Part shown: piece by piece, positions 56,875-64,000 of the stretch
Layout of the letters: every line of letters begins with the position of its first letter
How positions within the stretch are numbered: position 1 is the stretch's first letter
Source of the DNA: Metaruminococcus_A sp964607135
Lineage (GTDB): Bacteria; Bacillota; Clostridia; Oscillospirales; Ruminococcaceae
Direction of reading: 5' to 3'
Length of the DNA: 64,000 nucleotides
Assembly: GCA_964607135.1 (NCBI GenBank)
Contig: CAZSIV010000007.1
Location: 1-64,000 of the forward strand
The notes under the pieces: generated by a model
The model's database searches: none
What the model was told of the DNA's origin: nothing
What the model saw: the letters and a program-made list of their open reading frames with translations, nothing else
Position numbers and translations under genes: made by a program

Positions 56875-58524
56875 TTAGCGTTTCAAGCGGAATTTTTTGG
56901 TCTGATTCTGGAGCCTGCGCGCCTGTTCGAAAAGCTCTGTGCTGACCGCCGCCGACTCCTCACTGCTGGCCGAATTGGTTTGAACCACCGAAGAAATCTG
57001 GCCAACACCCTCTGTTACCTGTGCGATAGATTCCGCCTCGTCGCGTACAGCATCGGCAACTACTCCAATATCGTCGTTGGAGTGCGTTACCAGCTCCAGC
57101 GTCTTTTGCAGGGCTCCGGAAACTTCACCTACAATCTCGCTGCCTCTGCCCGCCGCCTTCACACTGTTGTCGATCAAATCTTTTGTAGCCTTCGCCGCTT
57201 CGTCAGACCGGGCCGCGAGACTCCGCACTTCATCGGCTACCACAGCAAATCCTTTTCCCGCCGCACCGGCCCGGGCAGCTTCCACCGCTGCATTCAGCGC
57301 CAAAATGTTGGTCTGGAATGCAATGTCTTCGATTGTGGCAATGATCTGTCCAATCTGCTCGGAAGTACTGCTGATATCCGCCATAGCGGACACCATCTGA
57401 TCCATCTGCTTGCCGCTGACTGAAATCTGCTCCCCTGTCAAACGGGCGCGTTCCTGGGCGTTCATAGCAATCTCTACGTTCTTCTCAGCGCTCTTGGAAA
57501 GATCGTCCAGCGTTGCAAACAGCTCTTCAACAGAACTGGCCTGCTCTGTGGCGCCCTGTGCCAAAGACTGTGAGCTGCTGGAAAGCTGCTCCGCATTTTC
57601 GGAAATGCGCTGCTCCGCCTGCATAATCTGCTCCAAAACTGTGGACAGCGTCGTAGTAAAGCTTTCAATCGAGGTCTGAATCGAACTGAAGTCCCCGATA
57701 TAATTTGCGGAGGTTTGGACGTTGAAATTGCCCTCCGAGAGCTGGCCCATGATGCGGTTGATATCCGCCACATAGCTGTCTATCAACTTCATCGAATGCT
57801 TCAGCGTACCAGCCAAATCACCCAACTCGTTTTCAGCGCTGTAAGACAGATCCAACTTCAGCCGGCCTTCCTGCAAAGGCTTGCTGCTGTTGGTGATATG
57901 TATAATTGGCTTGACAACGCCGCGCAGCACATAATAGACCAGACTAATTAAGCAGGCCAACGCCAAAAGGAGACAGACGGCGGAAGTGATATGCATAATC
58001 ACAAGAGTGGTTTCAATCTCTGCCTGATTCTCAGCGCTCAAAACGCCTGCGCGCTCAATCACCTGGTCCAGCAGCCCCACCAGAGTGGTGAGATTGGACT
58101 GTATCGTCCCCTGATAATAAGTTTGCGCCTGGGCAGGATCGTTTTCCATCAACCCGAGCACGTAGGTTGCCGACTCATGGAGCTCCTTATGCAGTGGCTC
58201 CAGCTGAGAGCGCAGCTCCAAAACATCCGGGTCATCCGTTCCCTCTTCGCCATAAAGCCACTTTCCCAAAACGCAGGAAGTCGGATCGATGCTCCCGGTA
58301 AATTCAGTGCCGGCATACAACGCGTTACTGAGATTCGAAGCCCATTTATAATGGGCAACCTCCGCTCGCTGCGCCCTGTCCAGCAAAGCATTGGCCTGGG
58401 CTGCGTCTGCTTGTATTCCCTGGATGCGAAAAATATTAAAAGTCGTCATAAAACTGAACAGGAGTGTCGAAGCGAGGGCGGCGGCAACACGAATGCCCAC
58501 CATTTTTTTTATGCTTTTTTTCAT
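56875..58524 (-). CDS. Methyl-accepting chemotaxis protein with extracytoplasmic CZB-like domain
   Basis: 549 residues. The first membrane helix lies near 10-30, a sensor region at 35-170, the second helix near 175-197, a HAMP domain at about 200-255 and the signalling hairpin after that, with the tip IEDIAFQTNILALNAAVEAARAGAAGKGFAVVADEVR. The sensor part carries the CZB zinc pattern: H58 (VAHYKW), C84 (CVLGKWLYG), H112 and H116 (PLHKELH). It would pass a zinc-linked or redox signal to CheA/CheW. No other chemotaxis gene is nearby. Confidence 0.88.
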   Translation of the reverse strand: MKKSIKKMVGIRVAAALASTLLFSFMTTFNIFRIQGIQADAAQANALLDRAQRAEVAHYKWASNLSNALYAGTEFTGSIDPTSCVLGKWLYGEEGTDDPDVLELRSQLEPLHKELHESATYVLGLMENDPAQAQTYYQGTIQSNLTTLVGLLDQVIERAGVLSAENQAEIETTLVIMHITSAVCLLLALACLISLVYYVLRGVVKPIIHITNSSKPLQEGRLKLDLSYSAENELGDLAGTLKHSMKLIDSYVADINRIMGQLSEGNFNVQTSANYIGDFSSIQTSIESFTTTLSTVLEQIMQAEQRISENAEQLSSSSQSLAQGATEQASSVEELFATLDDLSKSAEKNVEIAMNAQERARLTGEQISVSGKQMDQMVSAMADISSTSEQIGQIIATIEDIAFQTNILALNAAVEAARAGAAGKGFAVVADEVRSLAARSDEAAKATKDLIDNSVKAAGRGSEIVGEVSGALQKTLELVTHSNDDIGVVADAVRDEAESIAQVTEGVGQISSVVQTNSASSEESAAVSTELFEQARRLQNQTKKFRLKR

Positions 58525-58581
58525 ACACGCTCATTCCTTCTGTTTAATTGCTTTGCCTGTTCTTTTTTCACAGCCAAACAC

Positions 58582-58635
58582 CTTACCAGATGACAAAAAG
58601 TGCGCGGCGTCATAGGGCGTCTCGCACTGGGTAAG
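58582..58635 (-). other. Possible pseudoknotted RNA in the chemoreceptor leader
   Basis: A closing stem (58582-58588 with 58628-58635, one bulge) encloses two crossing 5-bp helices: ATGAC/GTCAT (58590-58594, 58609-58613) and GTGCG/CGCAC (58600-58604, 58623-58627). This is an H-type pseudoknot inside a stem. It lies between the promoter and the gene on the minus strand. Confidence 0.4.
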
Positions 58636-58704
58636 AAGAACAGTCAAAAGACAGCTTAAAAATATGACCAGACAAATTTATAAAATAAAATTCATCTATT
58701 ATTT

Positions 58705-58733
58705 ATAATACACCTATCCGCCGTATTTTGCAA
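58705..58733 (-). promoter_or_regulatory. Chemoreceptor promoter
   Basis: On the minus strand TTGCAA (58728-58733) and TATTAT (58705-58710) are 17 bp apart, leaving a leader of about 175 nt. Confidence 0.6.
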
Positions 58734-58836
58734 TGTTAAATCTTGTTTTTTCCAAAGAAAATATAGGTGCCTATCCTTACAAAGCACAAAGGCATTTCAC
58801 CTTTTGGAACTGTCCCGGAATAAAACGACTCCAAAG

Positions 58837-58872
58837 CCGATGGCGGCACAGTCAACGCTGCGCCGCCATCGG
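58837..58872 (-). terminator. Terminator after galE
   Basis: CCGATGGCGGC and GCCGCCATCGG form a perfect 11-bp stem. A T-rich stretch follows on the minus strand after a short gap, and TCTTTC on the plus strand. Confidence 0.65.
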
Positions 58873-58907
58873 TCTTTCTATGTCATATTCCAGCCAAACG
58901 ACCCACT

Positions 58908-59906
58908 TTACCGGCTGCACCGGATAAACTTCCAACTGTCCCGGCACATCTCCGTAATCCCTTTTTCCGCATGCCAGTGGAGAACCCGCTCCGCCTTGCT
59001 CGTATCGGCATAAGCGGAGGCAATATCTCCGGCCCGGCGGGAAACAATTTTGTACGGAACCCGAACGTTATTCGTTTTCTCGAAGGCTTGAACCATTTCC
59101 AAAACGCTGGTTCCATGCCCCGTTCCAAGATTAAAAGGCTCCGCGCCCGTATGACTTGCCGCATAGTCCAAGGCGGCGAGGTGTCCTTTTGCCAGATCGA
59201 CCACATGGATATAATCCCGCACCCCGGTTCCATCCGGCGTGTCGTAATCGTTGCCGTACACCTTCAGTTCCGGCAGAACGCCATCCGCCACCTGCGCGAT
59301 ATAAGGCAGGAGGTTATTGGGAATTCCGTTCGGGCTCTCCCCGATCAGCCCGCTTTCGTGCGCTCCAATCGGGTTGAAATACCGCAGGAGGACAGCGCTC
59401 CAGGACGGATCGGCACGGCAAAGGTCCTGCAGGATCTGCTCGATCATCACCTTGGTATAGCCGTAAGGGTTGGTCGCGGAGATCGGGTATCCCTCTTTGA
59501 AGGGGACGGGATTGTCCATCCCGTAAACCGTCGCAGAAGAGGAAAAAACGATTCTTTTGCAGCCCGCCGCTTTCATCGTTTCAAGCAGAATCAGCGTGCC
59601 CGCAATATTGTTCCAGTAATATTCCAGCGGCTTTTCAACCGACTCGCCAACCGCCTTATAGCCCGCAAAATGGATGACCGCCTCAACCGGATTTTCAGCA
59701 AAAACATCCTCTAATTCCCGGCGGTCGAGAAGATCCACCCGATAAAACCGAAGGTCCTTTCCGGTAATCTCCCGGATTTTATCCACCGCCTCCTCTTTGG
59801 AGTTGCTGAGGTTGTCCACGATGACGACCTCGTGGCCTGCATTCAAAAGCTCTACGCAGGTGTGGCTCCCAATAAATCCAGCTCCGCCTGTAACCAATAC
59901 CTTCAT
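58908..59906 (-). CDS. galE: UDP-glucose 4-epimerase
   Basis: 332 residues. KVLVTGGAGFIGSHTCVELL is the NAD-binding loop, SSSATVYG and YGYTK supply the catalytic S/T and YxxxK, and RDYIHVVDLAKGH and FNLGTGHGTSVLEM complete the extended-SDR family pattern. It interconverts UDP-galactose and UDP-glucose. The ATG at 59906 follows GGAAGG. It lies 26 bp after galK, so the two act together. Confidence 0.95.
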   Translation of the reverse strand: MKVLVTGGAGFIGSHTCVELLNAGHEVVIVDNLSNSKEEAVDKIREITGKDLRFYRVDLLDRRELEDVFAENPVEAVIHFAGYKAVGESVEKPLEYYWNNIAGTLILLETMKAAGCKRIVFSSSATVYGMDNPVPFKEGYPISATNPYGYTKVMIEQILQDLCRADPSWSAVLLRYFNPIGAHESGLIGESPNGIPNNLLPYIAQVADGVLPELKVYGNDYDTPDGTGVRDYIHVVDLAKGHLAALDYAASHTGAEPFNLGTGHGTSVLEMVQAFEKTNNVRVPYKIVSRRAGDIASAYADTSKAERVLHWHAEKGITEMCRDSWKFIRCSR

Positions 59907-59932
59907 CGATAATCCTTCCTTTCTCATCGTTT

Positions 59933-61210
59933 TTATTTCACTTCAACCCCGCCGCAGGGCCGCACGCGAAGAAGATAACAGCTCCCTTCCCCAAAGACCC
60001 GTTCCATTTCGCAGCGGTAACGCTGTACATCCTCCAGTGGAACATAGGCCTGAAGGGTGCCGGCAAATCCGCCGCCATGCACCCTGCAAACTCCTCGATC
60101 TCCTAACAACTGTTCCGACAAGGCAAGCCCTAAGGCGATCCCCTGCTGTTCCGGCGAGCTCATGCTGACCACGTTTTGAAGCAGGCAGTAAGAAGACCGC
60201 CCCGACTCTTTGACCAGCGACAGAAACCCTTCGAAATCATCCCGGCGAAGCGCTTCGGCTTGCTGGAGCACCCGTTCATTTTCCTCCGCAAAATGGACCG
60301 CCCGCAGCAGGGCGCGGTCTCCGCCGGGGAGCTCGCGCAGGGCAGCGGCATTTTCTATCAGTTCTTCTTTGCCGATCCCGCGGAGCACTTCTTTTCCGAA
60401 GTATCCGGCGACCGCCCGCATCTCCGCCGGAATCGCCGCATACTCTCCCGTCAGGTCGGCATGGCTGCCACCGGTGTTGACCACACAGAGCGCATAACCC
60501 CGCTCTGCGAAATCGTAAGAAATCCGTTCCACCTCCGGCTGTTCCCGGTTCTTAAAGTCAAGCATCACCAAGCCGCCCACCGAAGAAGCCGCCTGGTCCA
60601 TCAGCCCGCAGGGCTTGCCGAAATAATTGTTTTCAGCATACTGGCCGATCTGCGCAATGACGACCGGGTCGATACCTCCGCCGTTATAAAGGCTGTTCAG
60701 AATCGTACCGACCAGCACTTCATAGGCCGCGGAGGAGGAAAGCCCGGAGCCTGAAAGGACGTCTGAAATAGTATATGCAGTAAAACCGCCGATTCGGTAG
60801 CCGAGCTCCGCAAAACGGGCGGAAATCCCCCGCACGAGTGCTGTGGAAGTGTTTTCTTCCTCTTTAACCGGCCTCAAGTTGTCCAGATGGACGACATTCT
60901 CCCGGTGCCCCTCTGATTTGATCCGGATTACGCCGGCGTCCTCCTGTGAAACGACGGCAATGACGTCTAAGCCGACCGAAGCGGCAAGCACCCTGCCCCG
61001 CTGATGGTCGGTGTGGTTTCCGCCGATCTCAGTCCTCCCCGGCGCGCTGAACAGGCGCAGGTTTTCCCGCTCCCCGAAAAGCGATCCAAATCTCTCGACG
61101 GCGGCACGGTAACGGGCTGTCTGCCCCTCTAAGTTCTCCGCTCCATACAGGCGGTACAGCATTTCCTGACATTGGCCGGCCAGCCGCTGGTTCCATTCAT
61201 TCTGGTTCAA
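59933..61210 (-). CDS. galK: Galactokinase
   Basis: 425 residues. SAPGRTEIGGNHTDHQRGRVL is the sugar-binding signature, GSGLSSSAAYEV the ATP loop, and GGGFAGT the third GHMP motif. It makes galactose 1-phosphate. The likely start is TTG at 61210, 10 nt after GAGGA and 13 nt beyond the FkbM gene stop. galT is not in this window. Confidence 0.9.
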   Translation of the reverse strand: MNQNEWNQRLAGQCQEMLYRLYGAENLEGQTARYRAAVERFGSLFGERENLRLFSAPGRTEIGGNHTDHQRGRVLAASVGLDVIAVVSQEDAGVIRIKSEGHRENVVHLDNLRPVKEEENTSTALVRGISARFAELGYRIGGFTAYTISDVLSGSGLSSSAAYEVLVGTILNSLYNGGGIDPVVIAQIGQYAENNYFGKPCGLMDQAASSVGGLVMLDFKNREQPEVERISYDFAERGYALCVVNTGGSHADLTGEYAAIPAEMRAVAGYFGKEVLRGIGKEELIENAAALRELPGGDRALLRAVHFAEENERVLQQAEALRRDDFEGFLSLVKESGRSSYCLLQNVVSMSSPEQQGIALGLALSEQLLGDRGVCRVHGGGFAGTLQAYVPLEDVQRYRCEMERVFGEGSCYLLRVRPCGGVEVK

Positions 61211-61223
61211 TGACGACACATCC

Positions 61224-62282
61224 TCACGGTACAAAATAATAGAGCGTGTCCCACGCCGGGACATAGGGGTGGTGCCTCAAAAAGACGCGGTAATCCGGAC
61301 GATAGGAGAGAACCTGCTGCGGAATCGCAAACAAATCCTCACTCCGGTGGTACCCGCTCACCGCAAGCTTTGGGCGAAAGAGCCGGATCTGCTCCCTGCA
61401 TCCTTCGAGCGCCTCCCGCTCCGCCCCTTCCACGTCGAGCTTGAGATAGGTCAGCGGCTCCCGGATCAAATCGTCGGCCGCAGCGGCCCTGACCCGTCCG
61501 GAGGCCGTTTCGCTGACGGCGGCGCTGCGCCCCGCTTTTGGGCTGAACCGCAGAACCTCCGTCCTGTTCCATGCAGCTTCCTGCAAAAGGCGGATGTCGG
61601 CCGTACCCCAAAAAGAGCGGGATAATTTTTTGAAATTTTTCGAGTTAGGCTCAAACGCGTAGACTCGGCGGTACCGGTTCCCAACCTCTTTCAGAAATTC
61701 TTTGACCGTATCGCCGTCATAAGCGCCCAAATCAGCATAGCACTCCCGCGGGCCCAATGTCAAGATGCGGCGGTAAGCTTCTTCCTTCGGTGTTTCACAG
61801 CCGTAGAGATGCGCCGGCTTTCCGCTGATTTTATAGGCCAGGACGGAGCGGAAAACCCGGCGCGACGTTTCGTCCGCAAGCAGCCGGCCGACCGCCTCGA
61901 GCTCATCCCGGTGCGCCTCAAAAAAAGCACGGTCAAAGAGGGGCTCTCCAAACAGCGGAACATCGGGGGCATAGAGCTCGTTTTCACCCGCAATCCGTTT
62001 GATTTGGGCATTAAGCCCCGGTTCAAAGACGGCGAAGGCGAGCAGAACCACCATTTCTCCAAAACGCTCCTTCGCCTCTGTATAACGGAGCACCGGATAG
62101 CCCAAAAAGCTTTGTCCGCGCACATATCCATCGCTCGCAAAAATCCCCGCTACTGTGATTCCGAAGCGTTTGCAAGTGCGGACGATTTTTTCACATCCGT
62201 CCCCCATCCCATAGAGAACGACCGGCTTTTTCACCGTTTGCAGGTACTCCCAAAGGAATTGCGTCTCAGCAGTGAGCCCCAT
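61224..62282 (-). CDS. FkbM-family methyltransferase
   Basis: 352 residues. The N-terminal part has a Rossmann-like VVLYGMGDGCEKIVRTCKRFGI motif, and the C-terminal half an FkbM methyltransferase core: CYADLGAYDGDTVKEFL, VYAFEPNSKNF, and YLKLDVEGAEREALEG. It probably O-methylates a sugar or other cell-surface compound; the galK-galE neighbours fit a glycan link (inference). AGGAGGAG precedes the ATG. Confidence 0.8.
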   Translation of the reverse strand: MGLTAETQFLWEYLQTVKKPVVLYGMGDGCEKIVRTCKRFGITVAGIFASDGYVRGQSFLGYPVLRYTEAKERFGEMVVLLAFAVFEPGLNAQIKRIAGENELYAPDVPLFGEPLFDRAFFEAHRDELEAVGRLLADETSRRVFRSVLAYKISGKPAHLYGCETPKEEAYRRILTLGPRECYADLGAYDGDTVKEFLKEVGNRYRRVYAFEPNSKNFKKLSRSFWGTADIRLLQEAAWNRTEVLRFSPKAGRSAAVSETASGRVRAAAADDLIREPLTYLKLDVEGAEREALEGCREQIRLFRPKLAVSGYHRSEDLFAIPQQVLSYRPDYRVFLRHHPYVPAWDTLYYFVP

Positions 62283-62344
62283 TTCTCCTCCTAAAGCAGC
62301 AAATCCCCATGCGGACGCACAGGGATTGCAAAACAGGTTCGGTT

Positions 62345-64000
62345 TTAATGATCGACTTCTCCGTCCGGAAGGTCGGTCCGGCCTTCCTCAGCAGAAGCAT
62401 TCTCTTTTTCCGGCTCTTCGGCGTTGACCGGCTCGGCTTTCAGTTCAAACGACATCAGCTTCTTGAACTCTTCCCCGTCGATCTTTTCATGGCCGATCAG
62501 GTATTCCGCCACATTCACCATCTGGTCGCGGTGGGCTTCCAGGATGTCGCTGCAGCGACTGTAGGCGTTGTCGATGATCCCGCGGATTTCCGCATCGATC
62601 TCGGCCGCGACGTTTTCAGAGTAATCGCGGGATTGGTTGAAATCGCGCCCCAAAAAGACTTCGTGATCCGCCTGGCCGTAAACGATGGTTCCCAGCCTTT
62701 CGCTGAAACCATACCGCGTCACCATGCTCCGTGCGAGCTTGGTCGCGCGTTCGATATCGTTGGATGCGCCGGTCGAAATATCGTCGAGCATGATGCTCTC
62801 CGCAACGCGGCCGCCCAAAAGGACGATCAGCTCCTCCTCCATCTCCTTTTTGCGCTTATAGCTTTTATCCTGCTCGGGCAGAGACATGGTAAACCCGCCC
62901 GCCATGCCGCGCGGGATGATGGAAACCTGATGCACCGCGCTCTGGGTCGAGCAGTGGTAGGTGCAGACCGCGTGCCCGGCCTCGTGATAGGCCGTCAGCT
63001 TTTTTTCAGCCGGCGTAATCACACGGGAGCGCTTTTCCGGCCCCGCCACGACCTTGATCGTCGCTTCTTCAATGTCCTTCTCGATAATCGCCTTCCGGTT
63101 GTTCCGGGCGGCGAGGAGGGCTGCTTCATTCAAGAGGTTTTCAAGATCGGCCCCGGTAAACCCGGCAGTTGATTTCGCAATGACCGAAAGGTCGACGTCG
63201 AACCCGAGCGGCTTGTTGCGGGCGTGCACCTTCAAAATCTCCTCACGGCCCTTGACATCCGGGTACCCGACCATAATCTCACGGTCAAAGCGCCCCGGGC
63301 GGAGAAGCGCCGGGTCTAGGATGTCGCGGCGGTTGGTCGCGGCGATGATGATGATCCCCTCGTTCGCGCCGAAGCCGTCCATCTCGACCAGCAGCTGGTT
63401 GAGCGTCTGCTCGCGCTCGTCATGCCCGCCGCCGAGCCCCGCGCCGCGATGACGGCCGACTGCGTCGATCTCGTCGATGAAGATGATGGCGGGCGCGTTC
63501 TTTTTCGCCTGCTCAAACAGGTCGCGGACACGGGATGCGCCCACGCCGACAAACATTTCTACAAAATCGGAGCCGGAAATGGAGAAGAACGGAACGCCCG
63601 CCTCCCCCGCGACCGCCCTGGCGAGCAGGGTTTTACCGGTTCCGGGAGGGCCCATCAGCAGGACGCCTTTCGGAATCCGGGCGCCCAGCTCATTGAATTT
63701 TTTTGGGTTTTTCAAAAAGTCGACAATCTCGACCAGCTCGGCCTTTTCCTCGTCGGCCCCCGCCACATCGGCAAAGGTCGCCTTCTTCCCCTGGGTCAGG
63801 CCGTTTTTCGCGTTCATTTTGCCAAACTGGTTGATTTTACCGCCGCCCTGCTGGCGCATGATAATAATCCAAAAGACGATCATCACACCGATCATCAGAA
63901 GGGTCGGCAGGAAGTTGAGCAGCCAGGAGTTGTCCTGGATCGGCAGATAGTTGAAATCGATCTTCGCATCGGGATGCGCCGCATTGTACTCCACCACCAT
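62345..64000 (-). CDS. ftsH: ATP-dependent zinc metalloprotease FtsH (5' end cut by the window)
   Basis: 551 residues visible, the N-terminus missing. The second membrane helix (LPTLLMIGVMIVFWIIIM) lies at about 31-48, AAA+ Walker A GPPGTGKT at 117-124, Walker B FIDEIDA, SRH region RPGRFDR, and zinc site HEAGH at 339-343. It degrades membrane and short-lived cytosolic proteins. The true start lies beyond 64000; the methionine at the edge is internal. It heads a minus-strand run toward galE. Confidence 0.95.
   Translation of the reverse strand: MVVEYNAAHPDAKIDFNYLPIQDNSWLLNFLPTLLMIGVMIVFWIIIMRQQGGGKINQFGKMNAKNGLTQGKKATFADVAGADEEKAELVEIVDFLKNPKKFNELGARIPKGVLLMGPPGTGKTLLARAVAGEAGVPFFSISGSDFVEMFVGVGASRVRDLFEQAKKNAPAIIFIDEIDAVGRHRGAGLGGGHDEREQTLNQLLVEMDGFGANEGIIIIAATNRRDILDPALLRPGRFDREIMVGYPDVKGREEILKVHARNKPLGFDVDLSVIAKSTAGFTGADLENLLNEAALLAARNNRKAIIEKDIEEATIKVVAGPEKRSRVITPAEKKLTAYHEAGHAVCTYHCSTQSAVHQVSIIPRGMAGGFTMSLPEQDKSYKRKKEMEEELIVLLGGRVAESIMLDDISTGASNDIERATKLARSMVTRYGFSERLGTIVYGQADHEVFLGRDFNQSRDYSENVAAEIDAEIRGIIDNAYSRCSDILEAHRDQMVNVAEYLIGHEKIDGEEFKKLMSFELKAEPVNAEEPEKENASAEEGRTDLPDGEVDH

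Overview
The window looks like a chromosomal segment of a Gram-positive, probably spore-forming anaerobe of the Clostridia (Oscillospiraceae/Ruminococcaceae-like; inferred). Reasons: low-GC-Gram-positive gene order (pyrR-led pyr operon with a PyrR attenuator, carAB-pyrK-pyrD, coaD-rsmD, fhs-tsaE-tsaB), a CwlJ/GerQ-like germination pair, FtsH, DegV, AzlCD, and GC-rich chromosomal DNA. One clearly AT-richer island, about 14.5 kb, is inserted in it.

Layout. 1-9.06 kb: leader of an off-window thiamine gene (promoter, TPP riboswitch, terminator, minus strand), an RlmL/YpsC-like RNA methylase, a lone fumarase alpha subunit coupled to an amidohydrolase, a gamma-glutamyltransferase, small proteins and azlCD. 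9.07-23.53 kb: a mobilizable element bounded by imperfect ~41-bp inverted repeats. Its left half has a large serine recombinase (C-terminus cut by an in-frame stop), a small protein, a relaxase, MobC, an oriT-like hairpin cluster and a promoter-leader peptide-terminator module. Its cargo is a PTP-like phosphatase, a decayed cyclic-phosphate receiver-domain gene, a hairpin-rich three-way-junction sequence, a WYL regulator with overlapping divergent promoters, a possible UDG-like protein, a frameshifted DnaA-like fragment, metallophosphatase copies and three related large proteins of unknown function, then TnpV at the right end. 23.5-27.5 kb: an FtsX-like permease, two paralogous small secreted proteins, a lipoprotein and a lipoprotein remnant, which look like a partly decayed tandem duplication. 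27.5-37.8 kb: ruvX, a histidine phosphatase and the pyr operon (pyrR-pyrC-pyrF-carA-carB-pyrK-pyrD; no pyrB or pyrE here). 37.8-42.9 kb: membrane protein, J-domain protein, DUF5685 protein, coaD, rsmD, rodA-like. 43.0-43.85 kb: a gene-free block of GC-rich hairpin repeats. 43.9-53.6 kb, plus strand: fhs, tsaE, tsaB, rpiB, upp, trmL, degV, pgk, tpiA, gpmI. 53.7-64 kb: citrate synthase, cwlJ-gerQ-like pair, a chemoreceptor with an extracytoplasmic CZB-like domain and a possibly pseudoknotted leader, and galE-galK-FkbM methyltransferase-ftsH (ftsH runs off the window).

How the parts work together. The pyr genes and upp cover UMP synthesis and salvage under PyrR control. pgk-tpiA-gpmI is a lower-glycolysis block. 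galK and galE form part of the Leloir pathway. The island carries its own excision and mobilization genes, though the recombinase is damaged. Its cargo contains two promoter/leader modules with 90% identity, each leading a short gene set that includes a metallophosphatase, which suggests a duplicated and co-regulated but undescribed accessory system. All family names rest on motifs read by eye; no database search was possible.
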